Shown here piece after piece: positions 35,067 to 43,132 of a stretch of DNA of 64,000 nucleotides (positions within the stretch are counted from its first letter, which is position 1; each line of letters begins with the position of its first letter). The notes beneath the pieces are model-generated. The model was not told the DNA's origin. It ran no database searches and saw only the letters and a list, made by a program, of their open reading frames with translations. Source of the DNA: Bacteroidota bacterium (GTDB lineage Bacteria; Bacteroidota; Bacteroidia; 2-12-FULL-35-15); the NCBI GenBank assembly GCA_029237775.1, contig JAQZBR010000004.1:806001-870000 (forward strand), in the 5' to 3' direction. A program made the position numbers and the translations under genes.

Positions 35067-36311
35067 TCAGTCGAGCTTCACTTTATCAATATCATTACTT
35101 CTTGGTGGCCCGAGCTCGCCTTCCCATTTGCTAATAACAGCTGTCGCCACCGCATTACCAACAACATTCGTAGCTGAACGTCCCATGTCAAGAATCTGGT
35201 CAATACCCAGTAATAACAAAAGACCGGCAACAGGAATATTAAAATGATCAAGCATACCCGCAATTACAACCAGCGATGCACGCGGGATACCAGCCATACC
35301 TTTAGATGTGATAAGCAGTATGAGAAGCATCGTGATCTGATCACCTGTAGTCATTTCAATGCCATACGCCTGAGCAATAAAAACCGTTGCAAAGGTCATG
35401 TACATCATGGATCCATCCAGATTAAAAGAATATCCGAGAGGAAGCACAAAGGAGATAATTCTGTTACCACAACCGAAGCGTTCAAGTGATTCGATCGTCT
35501 TCGGCATTGCCGCTTCTGAACTTGCGGTGCTGAAAGCAAGTAGGATCGGTTCTTTAATGTAACTCAACAACTTAAAGAATTTGATCTTCATCACAAAACA
35601 TATGAGGAATAAGATCACAAAAACAAAAAGTAGCAAGCCGAGATAAAATGTTCCGATCAGGTAGACATACCCTGTGAGGACGCCTAATCCTTGCTTCGCA
35701 ACCACAGCCGCGAGGGCACCGAACACACCAAACGGAGCAAATGCCATCACATAATTCGTCACCTTGAACATTATGTGTGAAATAGAATCAAAAAAGTCGA
35801 CAACCATTTTTCCTTTACTACCCACAGATGCAGTGGCAATTCCGAAGAACAAAGCGAAGATGACTATCGGAAGGATCTCGTTTTTCGACATTGCTTCCGC
35901 TATACTGGAAGGTATAACATGCTCAACAAAATTCTTTGCATCAAATTCCTTTGAAGGTGCAATTCCAGTTTCAGCAGTGACCGCAGGAAGCTCCAGATGC
36001 ATTGTTTTTCCGGGAGCAGCAAGGTTGACGATCATTAAACCTAACAATAATGATACGATCGCGGCTGCAGTAAAATACAAGATGGTCTTTAAGCCAATAC
36101 GTCCGACTGATTTAAAATCACCTACTTTAGCCACACCTACCACAAGTACAGAAAACACCAGTGGTGCAATGATCATCTTGATCAATCGCATGAAGATATC
36201 ACTCAGAATATGCAAGCCCGGGGCTGCTTCTTTCCAGAAATAACCGACAATAATTCCAAGGAACATTCCAAGGAAGATCTGAACTATGAGAGATGGTTTT
36301 TTGATTGCCAT
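35067..36311 (-). CDS. Dicarboxylate/glutamate:cation symporter (DAACS family)
   Basis: A 414-aa transporter with eight membrane segments and two hairpins. FSTASSEAAMPKTIE (about 260-274) is the serine-rich hairpin, GYSFNLDGSMMYMTFATVFIAQ (about 293-314) the NLDG motif, and DMGRSATNVVGNAVATAVISK the substrate-binding helix with the Asp and Asn residues. Such proteins import C4-dicarboxylates, glutamate or aspartate with H+ or Na+. The exact substrate cannot be told from the sequence. It stands alone between dedA and the ATP synthase genes. Confidence 0.92.
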   Translation of the reverse strand: MAIKKPSLIVQIFLGMFLGIIVGYFWKEAAPGLHILSDIFMRLIKMIIAPLVFSVLVVGVAKVGDFKSVGRIGLKTILYFTAAAIVSLLLGLMIVNLAAPGKTMHLELPAVTAETGIAPSKEFDAKNFVEHVIPSSIAEAMSKNEILPIVIFALFFGIATASVGSKGKMVVDFFDSISHIMFKVTNYVMAFAPFGVFGALAAVVAKQGLGVLTGYVYLIGTFYLGLLLFVFVILFLICFVMKIKFFKLLSYIKEPILLAFSTASSEAAMPKTIESLERFGCGNRIISFVLPLGYSFNLDGSMMYMTFATVFIAQAYGIEMTTGDQITMLLILLITSKGMAGIPRASLVVIAGMLDHFNIPVAGLLLLLGIDQILDMGRSATNVVGNAVATAVISKWEGELGPPRSNDIDKVKLD

Positions 36312-36316
36312 ATTGT

Positions 36317-36349
36317 TTCACCACTGAGGCACTAAGGGCACAAAGAGTA
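36317..36349. repeat. Dispersed repeat, ACCACAAAGGC family, copy 2
   Basis: TTCACCACTGAGGCACTAAG followed by GGCACAAAGAGTA, matching the copy at 27756. It lies just upstream of the symporter start. Confidence 0.5.
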
Positions 36350-36410
36350 TAAAACAAATATAAGATTTGTAATGGAAAAAGGCGAAGATTGTTTCGCGTA
36401 CACCTGAATA

Positions 36411-36445
36411 AACAAAAACACCTCAGCCTTTCGGAAGAGGTGCTT
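36411..36445 (-). terminator. Terminator of the ATP synthase operon
   Basis: On the minus strand CACCTC (36437-36442) and GAGGTG (36419-36424) pair around a loop with an inner CC/GG pair, followed by TTTTTGTTT. It lies about 25 bases after the atpG stop. Confidence 0.8.
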
Positions 36446-36467
36446 GTTAAACTAAAGAAGATTAAAA

Positions 36468-37346
36468 TTATCCGTTCAACGCTTCTGCTCCACCAACGAT
36501 CTCAAGGATCTCGTTTGTAATGGCTGCCTGACGTGCTTTGTTGTAAGACAATTTCAATTCTTTGATCAATGCACCTGCGTTATCAGTTGCTTTGTGCATC
36601 GCTGTCATACGAGCACCGTGCTCAGCTGCAAGTGAATCTAATAATGCTTTGAAAAGCTGTGTTTTTAAGGAGCGAGGAATAAGATCTTCAACAATGAATT
36701 CTTTGCTAGGCTCAAAAATATAGTCTGCAGCTTTTGAGTTAGCAGTGTTTTTCGGAGGCATAACAGGTAAGAATTGTTCTACCATAGTGATCTGAACTGC
36801 TGCATTTTTGAAGTGATTATAAATAAGCTCAACCTTGTCAAATTGTCCGTTTGCGAAGGCCTGCATGATCTTCTCTGCAACAGGGGCAACATTTGCGAAT
36901 GTAAGCTGATCGAATAATTCATTCAGATGACGCGGCATATCAGTTCCAGTAATACCGTAATCTGTCTTTCTGAAAAAATCAGTTCCTTTTTTTCCGATTG
37001 TGATGATACTCACCTTTGCTCCTGCATATTCTTCTTTCGCTAAACGGTTTGCTGCTTTGATAACGTTTGCATTAAATCCACCACAAAGTCCGCGGTTAGA
37101 AGTAATAACAACAAGCAAAACATTTTTCACATCGCGTTGCTTCGAATAAACACCTTCAGAACTGTCGAGACTGGCACTTAAATTCTCCAGGATCTCTTTC
37201 AGCTTGTTTGCGAAAGGGCGCATTTGAGTAACCGCGTCCTGAGCTCTTCTAAGCTTTGCAGCACTCACCATTTTCATGGCGCTTGTGATCTGCTGTGTAG
37301 AGCTTACAGAAACAATCCGATTACGAACCTCTTTTAAATTTGCCAT
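36468..37346 (-). CDS. atpG: F-type ATP synthase gamma subunit
   Basis: A 292-aa central-stalk subunit that turns inside the alpha/beta hexamer. The N-terminal helix ANLKEVRNRIVSVSSTQQITSAMKMVSAAKLRRAQ and the C-terminal helix AEHGARMTAMHKATDNAGALIKELKLSYNKARQAAITNEILEIVGGAEAL are intact family signatures. The length is normal. It is last in the leftward atpBEFHAG cluster and is followed by the terminator at 36411; atpD and atpC do not follow. Confidence 0.96.
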   Translation of the reverse strand: MANLKEVRNRIVSVSSTQQITSAMKMVSAAKLRRAQDAVTQMRPFANKLKEILENLSASLDSSEGVYSKQRDVKNVLLVVITSNRGLCGGFNANVIKAANRLAKEEYAGAKVSIITIGKKGTDFFRKTDYGITGTDMPRHLNELFDQLTFANVAPVAEKIMQAFANGQFDKVELIYNHFKNAAVQITMVEQFLPVMPPKNTANSKAADYIFEPSKEFIVEDLIPRSLKTQLFKALLDSLAAEHGARMTAMHKATDNAGALIKELKLSYNKARQAAITNEILEIVGGAEALNG

Positions 37347-37427
37347 CTATTTAATTGTTGATTTGGTGATTTGGAGAATTAGAGAGTAACTCTCCAATTC
37401 ACCCGATCACTAATTCACTAATTGATA

Positions 37428-39008
37428 TTAGTTTCTATATTTTTTTGCAAGGTCTTTTCCTGCTTCTTCCAATACACTTGTGATCTCGTCAGAGAATTTA
37501 CCTGCTTTAAGATCATTCAAAATATTCTTGTGTTTTGCTTCCATGAAAGCAAGGAATTCAGCTTCAAACTCTTTCACTTTCGCTACAGGAACTTCACGTA
37601 ATAAACCTTTTGTTCCTAAATAAATAATAGCAATTTGCTGTTCAACACGCTGAGGTGAGAACTGCGCCTGCTTAAGGATCTCTACGTTACGTGCACCTTT
37701 ATCAAGAACCGATTTTGTTGCAGCATCAAGGTCAGAACCGAATTTAGAGAATGCCTCTAACTCGCGGTATTGCGCCTGGTCAAGCTTTAACGTACCGGCA
37801 ACTTTCTTCATTGATTTAATCTGAGCGTTACCACCCACACGAGATACAGAAATACCTACGTTGATCGCAGGACGAACGCCCGCGTTGAACAGATTCACTT
37901 CAAGGAAGATCTGACCATCAGTGATGGAGATCACGTTTGTAGGAATGTATGCAGAAACGTCACCCGCCTGTGTTTCGATGATAGGAAGAGCCGTCAATGA
38001 ACCACCACCTTTAACGATTCCTTTGATAGAATCCGGAAGGTCATTCATGTTCTTAGCGATATCATCATTTGCATTGATCTTCGCGGCACGCTCCAATAAA
38101 CGGCTGTGTAAGTAGAATACGTCACCAGGATAAGCCTCACGTCCCGGAGGTCTTCTTAATAAAAGAGACACCTCACGGTAAGCAACTGCCTGTTTGGAAA
38201 GATCATCATAAACGATCAAAGCCGGACGGCCAGAATCGCGGAAGAACTCACCGATAGCAGCACCTGCGAAAGGAGCGTAGAACTGCATTGGAGCAGGATC
38301 AGAAGCCGTTGCAGAAACAATAACTGTGTAAGCCATTGCACCGTTCTCTTCTAATACACGCTGGATATTTGCTACTGTCGAACCTTTTTGTCCGATAGCT
38401 ACATAGATACAGAAGACAGGCTGTCCTGCTTCGTAAAATTCTTTCTGGTTAATGATCGTATCGATCGCAACAGCTGTTTTACCAGTCTGACGGTCACCGA
38501 TGATCAACTCACGCTGTCCACGTCCGATAGGAATCATCGCATCAACTGCTTTGATACCTGTTTGAAGCGGCTCATTTACCGGCTGACGGAAAACAACTCC
38601 CGGAGCTTTACGCTCAAGTGGCATTTCATATAATGTTCCTGTGATAGGACCTTTACCATCAATAGGGTTACCCATTGTATCAACAACACGTCCTAACATC
38701 CCTTCACCTACCTGAAGAGAAGCGATCTTACCTGTACGCTTTACAGTTTCACCTTCTTTGATATCGTTAGAAGAACCTAAAACAACCGCACCAACGTTAT
38801 CTTCCTCAAGGTTCAGAACGATTCCTTTAAGTCCGTTAGCGAATTCGATCAACTCTCCGGACTGTACTTTAGAAAGTCCGTAAATACGAGCGATACCATC
38901 ACCAACTTGCAATACGGTACCTACTTCTTCCAATTCCTGCTCCGATTTGAAGCCGGATAACTGTTGTCTTAAGATCGCAGATACTTCTGCCGGTTTTACT
39001 TCTGCCAT
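37428..39008 (-). CDS. atpA: F-type ATP synthase alpha subunit
   Basis: A 526-aa non-catalytic nucleotide-binding subunit of F1. The N-terminal [20 protein letters not shown] matches the delta/OSCP-binding segment, Walker [10 protein letters not shown] lies at about 171-179, and [17 protein letters not shown] is the C-terminal signature with the conserved arginine of alpha. Full length with no deviations seen. An 81-base spacer with imperfect inverted repeats separates it from atpG, which may affect relative expression. Confidence 0.97.
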   Translation of the reverse strand: MAEVKPAEVSAILRQQLSGFKSEQELEEVGTVLQVGDGIARIYGLSKVQSGELIEFANGLKGIVLNLEEDNVGAVVLGSSNDIKEGETVKRTGKIASLQVGEGMLGRVVDTMGNPIDGKGPITGTLYEMPLERKAPGVVFRQPVNEPLQTGIKAVDAMIPIGRGQRELIIGDRQTGKTAVAIDTIINQKEFYEAGQPVFCIYVAIGQKGSTVANIQRVLEENGAMAYTVIVSATASDPAPMQFYAPFAGAAIGEFFRDSGRPALIVYDDLSKQAVAYREVSLLLRRPPGREAYPGDVFYLHSRLLERAAKINANDDIAKNMNDLPDSIKGIVKGGGSLTALPIIETQAGDVSAYIPTNVISITDGQIFLEVNLFNAGVRPAINVGISVSRVGGNAQIKSMKKVAGTLKLDQAQYRELEAFSKFGSDLDAATKSVLDKGARNVEILKQAQFSPQRVEQQIAIIYLGTKGLLREVPVAKVKEFEAEFLAFMEAKHKNILNDLKAGKFSDEITSVLEEAGKDLAKKYRN

Positions 39009-39106
39009 TTGATTTATTTTTGTTATTCGTTAAATGTTAATTGTTAAATGTAGGCTAAGAGTCAAATGTTATTGGAGAGTCCGTTTAACGTTCGACCTTT
39101 AACTTT

Positions 39107-39664
39107 TTAGTTCTTCTTTATATAAGATCCCTCTTTGAATTCGTGTTTTAGGTCTTCCAGCTTACGTGCGATACTTGCATCGATCTGTCTGTCGCCAACA
39201 CGAATAATGAATCCTCCGATAATGTCTTTGTTTATTTTCTCTTCCAACACCACTTCGCTCTGGCTTGCACCCTTTACAAGTTCATGAACCTTTTTACGGG
39301 TTGCATCATCAATGCCGCTTGCCGTTGTAACAACTGCTTTGAGGATCTGCTTTTTAGTATTGTATTGATTAATGAATTCTTCAGCGATCTGAGCAAGATA
39401 CATCTCACGCTTTTTTGTTGTAATAAGCTGAATGTACGCTTCAGTCATTTTATCAAGCCTGCCTTCAAAGATGGTTTTAAGAATTTCTTTCTTCTTGTCA
39501 GTTTTGATCAACGGACTTTTCAGGAATACCGAAAATTCGTGATTCCCTTTAGCAACCTCAGCAATGTATTTCATATCCTTATACGCCTTCTCGAGTGTAC
39601 CCTGCTCAATAGCAAGATCAATGAATGATTTGGCGTATCGTGTTGCTGTTCTTGTACCTTCCAT
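39107..39664 (-). CDS. atpH: F-type ATP synthase delta subunit (OSCP)
   Basis: A 185-aa peripheral-stalk subunit linking F1 alpha to the b-subunits. The N-terminal TATRYAKSFIDLAIEQGTLEKAYKDM and the C-terminal INKDIIGGFIIRVGDRQIDASIARKLEDL strands are family signatures. Between its stop and atpA is a 98-base spacer with repeated GTTAAATGTTAATTG-like words. Confidence 0.95.
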   Translation of the reverse strand: MEGTRTATRYAKSFIDLAIEQGTLEKAYKDMKYIAEVAKGNHEFSVFLKSPLIKTDKKKEILKTIFEGRLDKMTEAYIQLITTKKREMYLAQIAEEFINQYNTKKQILKAVVTTASGIDDATRKKVHELVKGASQSEVVLEEKINKDIIGGFIIRVGDRQIDASIARKLEDLKHEFKEGSYIKKN

Positions 39665-39727
39665 TTTCTTTGGTCAATTGGTTATCAGGAAACTGGTCAT
39701 TGGGTCGCCCCACCAGCTAATTGATAA

Positions 39728-40222
39728 TTAGTTTAAGTTAACGTCCTTCAATAACGTGTTAACAAGAGTTTTTTGTTTTTCGTCAGAAGACAATTCTGAT
39801 CTAAGGATCTTCTCTGCGATCTCGATCGATAAAGAAGCTACCTGATTTTTAAGGTCAGCGATTGCTTTATTTTTTTCGATCTGAATATTTTCACGTGCCG
39901 CAGCAAGCATACGCTCACCTTCTTTGTTCGCAGCATTTTTTGCTTCGGAAATCATTTTCTCTCTGATCTCTCTCGCATCTTTCAACAAAGCATCACGCTC
40001 AGATCTTGCTTCAGCAAGGATACGTTCGTTGCTCGACTGAAGTGCTTTCATTTCTAACTTAGCTTTTTCAGCAGATGCCAAAGCGTTCTCGATAGATTCC
40101 TCACGTTCTTTGATCATCCCAAGGATAGGTTTCCATGCGAATTTCTTTAATAAGAAAAGGATGATAGAGAAAGAAACAATCATCCAGAAAATTAAGCCGA
40201 TCGAGGGTTTTACTAATTCCAT
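39728..40222 (-). CDS. atpF: F-type ATP synthase subunit b
   Basis: A 164-aa peripheral-stalk protein: one N-terminal membrane helix (about 5-26, PSIGLIFWMIVSFSIILFLLKKFAW) followed by a long charged coiled coil (about 38-150) with many Glu/Lys/Ala heptads, and a C-terminal region that binds delta. Single b gene (no b'). Normal order between atpE and atpH. Confidence 0.95.
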   Translation of the reverse strand: MELVKPSIGLIFWMIVSFSIILFLLKKFAWKPILGMIKEREESIENALASAEKAKLEMKALQSSNERILAEARSERDALLKDAREIREKMISEAKNAANKEGERMLAAARENIQIEKNKAIADLKNQVASLSIEIAEKILRSELSSDEKQKTLVNTLLKDVNLN

Positions 40223-40352
40223 TTTTTGTTGTTTTATCGTTTATTTTACCGAAGAAGATCTCTCCGCTTTGGTCGAGATGACATTCAAGTCACCAATTTA
40301 AATTTCGTTTAAAAATTGTCTGCAGCAACCCTGCAGACAATCTTAATTTCTC

Positions 40353-40586
40353 TTACTTGATTAGAACTACAAGTAGTCCGATAACCATCGCAAAGAAAGC
40401 AGCACCTTCAACAAGTGCAGCTGCAAGGATCATGTTCGCACGGATATCGATAGACTCAAGTGCAGTTCCGCCAATACGGCCGATACCGATACCTGCTCCA
40501 ACCGCAGCTAATCCAGCTCCAAGTGCAGCGATACCGTAAGTTAAACTTACTGAAGCTGCTTCCTGTAATAATACTGATGATAACAT
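40353..40586 (-). CDS. atpE: F-type ATP synthase subunit c
   Basis: A 77-aa proteolipid with two membrane helices. The glycine-rich first helix (GAGLAAVGAGIGIGRIGG) and the ion-binding Glu60 in ALVEGAAFFAMV are intact. The first helix lacks the Gln that marks Na+-binding c-subunits, so it is probably proton-coupled. A short N-terminal extension (MLSSVLLQEAASVS) is typical in Bacteroidota. Confidence 0.95.
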   Translation of the reverse strand: MLSSVLLQEAASVSLTYGIAALGAGLAAVGAGIGIGRIGGTALESIDIRANMILAAALVEGAAFFAMVIGLLVVLIK

Positions 40587-40673
40587 ATTTAATTTGTTTT
40601 TATGTTTTTGCCTTCCCGGAAAATAAGCTGGAATCTGAAGCCGGTAAAGCTCTCCTTCAGTCCAGTTTAATAT

Positions 40674-41840
40674 TTATACGTGCGCTGAATTCTCAGGCAG
40701 GTAGTCGTCTTCGTGATTATGGATATGATGTCCTTCGTCTACAGCAGAACCGAAATAGATAGCAGATAGAAGCGTGAACACATATGCCTGCAGAAATGCA
40801 ACCAGCAATTCCAGGAAACCCATAAACACTGTAAATACCAATGAAAGAATGGACACACCGTAACCAAGGCCTGCATTCATCTCACCGAAAATGAAAATCA
40901 AGCTGAAGAATGCAAGAGCGATGATATGCCCTGCAGTGATGTTCGCAAACAAACGGACCATTAATACAAAAGGCCTTAAGATCACACCAAGTATCTCGAT
41001 CGGTGTTAAGATGATCAATACAGGAATTGGAACTCCCGGCATTGCAAAGATGTGCTGCCAGTAATGTTTGTTACCTACGAATACTGTAATCAAAAGAGTA
41101 AATAATGCAAGAACCATAGCTATAGAAATGCTTCCTGTTAAGTTCACACCACCCGGGAAGAATGGGATCAATCCAAGGTAATTGCTGATCATTACGAAAA
41201 AGAAAACAGTTAAAAGGAAAGGCATAAAACGCTCGTAACGCTTTTCTCCGATGCTCGGCTTAGCCAGATCATCACGAACGAACATGATCAACGGCTCAAC
41301 GAAGGACTGTAATCCTTTTGGTGCTTTCCCTGCATTCTTCGTGTATGCTTTTGCAACAGTAAGAAAGATCCAAAGCATCAGTGCCATTGTAATGAACATT
41401 GACATTACGTTCTTGGTTATAGAGAAGTCGTAAAGACTTGCAGTTGCAGCTTCGTCAACACTTCCGTCAAGTTCATCAACAACTACGATGCTGCCTTCTT
41501 TCAAAGCATATGTATAATTTTTCCCCTGATATTCTTCTGAACCACCATGTCCGAAATGAGATGATGAAAAAACCTCAAAGCCCTTATCTGTTTTAACAAT
41601 TACAGGCAAAGGAATTGAAGTATGCCCCCACAAATGCCACTCATGGCTATCTACAACGTGTTCCAGGATCATCTTTCCGGCATCAAAGCCATGAGATTCA
41701 TCGTGATGCGCAGGTGCACCTGCAGAATGAGATCTTACAGCAACCGTATCAGGTGGCTCGTACGAAAATGATACGGATGATATCAAAAGTAGCGATGCGC
41801 TCAGTAAAAAATGCTTGAATATGTTGATTTTATTGACCAT
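40674..41840 (-). CDS. atpB: F-type ATP synthase subunit a with large N-terminal periplasmic extension
   Basis: A 388-aa protein, longer than the usual ~270. A signal-like helix (MVNKINIFKHFLLSASLLLISSVSFS) is followed by ~120 His/Asp/Gly-rich residues before the conserved core starts near SITKNVMSMFITMAL. The core has FANITAGHIIALAF and the essential arginine in LRPFVLMVRLFAN that faces the c-ring Glu. The C-terminus is again His-rich (DEGHHIHNHEDDYLP). Similar extensions occur in Bacteroidota; their purpose is not known to me. It precedes atpE. Confidence 0.94.
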   Translation of the reverse strand: MVNKINIFKHFLLSASLLLISSVSFSYEPPDTVAVRSHSAGAPAHHDESHGFDAGKMILEHVVDSHEWHLWGHTSIPLPVIVKTDKGFEVFSSSHFGHGGSEEYQGKNYTYALKEGSIVVVDELDGSVDEAATASLYDFSITKNVMSMFITMALMLWIFLTVAKAYTKNAGKAPKGLQSFVEPLIMFVRDDLAKPSIGEKRYERFMPFLLTVFFFVMISNYLGLIPFFPGGVNLTGSISIAMVLALFTLLITVFVGNKHYWQHIFAMPGVPIPVLIILTPIEILGVILRPFVLMVRLFANITAGHIIALAFFSLIFIFGEMNAGLGYGVSILSLVFTVFMGFLELLVAFLQAYVFTLLSAIYFGSAVDEGHHIHNHEDDYLPENSAHV

Positions 41841-41986
41841 TTCAGAAAGGGATTGCTCCGTTTTTTAAATTCGGGTGCAAACTTACTCAATAAATGCAAG
41901 ATTTGAAAGATTTAGGGGAGGGATTTTTATCGAATTCTTTGAGTTCAATTTTCACTGATACAAAGCACAGATTTTGAAAGACGAAA

Positions 41987-42364
41987 CTAGCTTTTAAAGT
42001 GTTTTAGAAGCATAACTACTTCAAAACCACTATACAATAAATATAGAAGCATGAAAATCAAAGTAAAGCCTAGGGCAGCTTGTCTGTTTAAAAGAGCGTA
42101 AAGTGTGATTATGATCAGATATCCAAACAATTTCATAGCAGTTATTCCCATGTAATAGCCGACAAAACGTTTGGGATCCTTATCTGCCACCCTCACGAGG
42201 ATGAAATGAATAAGAAAAGTGCTGACAATGAAAAATACAAGCAACGGGAACATCAGGTCGCTTTGAAAACGGTCAGACGCGAATTGGCGCCAGAAACAAA
42301 GCATTGCAAGGGTAAACAGGGAAAAAAACAGAAGCTTGATGCTAAAGGATTTTAAGTGGGCCAT
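41987..42364 (-). CDS. Four-helix membrane protein in the ATP synthase cluster
   Basis: A 125-aa protein with four hydrophobic helices (about 8-26, 36-57, 68-90, 97-118) separated by short charged loops (RVADKDPKRFVGYYMG). Its place between the AtpI-like gene and atpB suggests an ATP synthase assembly or AtpI-type function, but the sequence does not show a named family. A TACGAAT-type repeat separates it from the upstream gene. Confidence 0.7.
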   Translation of the reverse strand: MAHLKSFSIKLLFFSLFTLAMLCFWRQFASDRFQSDLMFPLLVFFIVSTFLIHFILVRVADKDPKRFVGYYMGITAMKLFGYLIIITLYALLNRQAALGFTLIFMLLYLLYSGFEVVMLLKHFKS

Positions 42365-42365
42365 G

Positions 42366-42403
42366 GTACGGATAACGAATAAAAAACGAATTTACGAATT
42401 TGG
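42366..42403. repeat. Dispersed intergenic repeat, TACGAAT family, copy 3
   Basis: GTACGGATAACGAAT then ACGAATTTACGAATTTGG. An inverted GTTATCCGG arm lies near 42443, so this copy also looks like two inverted arms. It ends close to the ATG of the four-helix gene. Confidence 0.6.
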
Positions 42404-42473
42404 CTGTTAGCCGCGCTCAGATCCCTGAAATCATCCCGATAGTTATCCGGTTTAGGACGACCGTCCGCACAAT

Positions 42474-42701
42474 TTATTTTTTAATTACGTCTTTGATGAA
42501 ATAATACATTGCGAGAAATACTGAAAGCAGGGTTAAAACGAGCGTGAAGACCGGAAATTTGAGCTTCAGCCATTTATCCAGCTGGATCCCGCCCAGAACG
42601 CCACCAACAATAATGGCGGCCATTTGAACGGCCATTCCTGAGTATTTTGCGTAATTGTTAAGCTGTTTTTTCGGTAAGCTTGGCTTTTTCGGTTGCTCCA
42701 C
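42474..42701 (-). CDS. AtpI/AtpZ-like ATP synthase-associated membrane protein
   Basis: A 75-aa protein with two membrane helices (about 22-42, GMAVQMAAIIVGGVLGGIQL; 50-70, PVFTLVLTLLSVFLAMYYFI) after a basic leader ending LNNYAKYS. Proteins of this type help assemble the c-ring. The start is a GTG at 42699-42701, giving a 44-base overlap with the bactofilin gene in another frame. The NNYAKYSG segment, encoded partly inside the overlap, is conserved in the family and supports the start. Confidence 0.8.
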   Translation of the reverse strand: MEQPKKPSLPKKQLNNYAKYSGMAVQMAAIIVGGVLGGIQLDKWLKLKFPVFTLVLTLLSVFLAMYYFIKDVIKK

Positions 42702-43074
42702 TCTTTATATCTTTAATTACACCACCCATGCTGCAAGAACCGGAAAACACTGCTCCGGGCTCAATTGCAATCTTATTTGTAATAATATCACCTGAAAGCT
42801 TTGAAGACGATTTAAGTGAAAGCAATTCAGCCACTCCTATCTTACCTTTAACAGTACCTGAAATATCAGCGTTCTGACAAATGATCTCCCCTTCTATTGA
42901 TCCGGAAGGACCGACAACCAGCTTGCCTTTTACGTTTATAGAACCCGTTAACGAACCATCAATTCGCATATCGCCATTAGTGGTAATATCTCCTTCGATA
43001 AAAGTTCCGGCACCTACAATGTTCACTGAAGGTGTTTCTGATGTGTTATTTTTAGCCATTCCCTTACTGAACAT
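42658..43074 (-). CDS. Bactofilin (polymer-forming cytoskeletal protein)
   Basis: A 138-aa protein with a right-handed beta-helix bactofilin domain (about 18-115): GAGTFIEGDITTNGDMRIDGSLTGSINVKGKLVVGPSGSIEGEIICQNADISGTVKGKIGVAELLSLKSSSKLSGDI. The flexible termini are charged. Bactofilins polymerise at the membrane and organise cell-wall enzymes; an M23 peptidase is encoded 3 kb away on the other strand. It lies between porW/sprE and the ATP synthase genes. Confidence 0.93.
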   Translation of the reverse strand: MFSKGMAKNNTSETPSVNIVGAGTFIEGDITTNGDMRIDGSLTGSINVKGKLVVGPSGSIEGEIICQNADISGTVKGKIGVAELLSLKSSSKLSGDIITNKIAIEPGAVFSGSCSMGGVIKDIKSGATEKAKLTEKTA

Positions 43075-43132
43075 TTGAATAAATTTGAGTGATTTACTGT
43101 AAAAATAGCAGTTTTTTACTGAAAACCAAGCG

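Noticed and set aside
35764-36243. 159-aa plus-strand frame opposite the symporter
   Set aside because: Fully antisense to a well-supported transporter gene; no family features.
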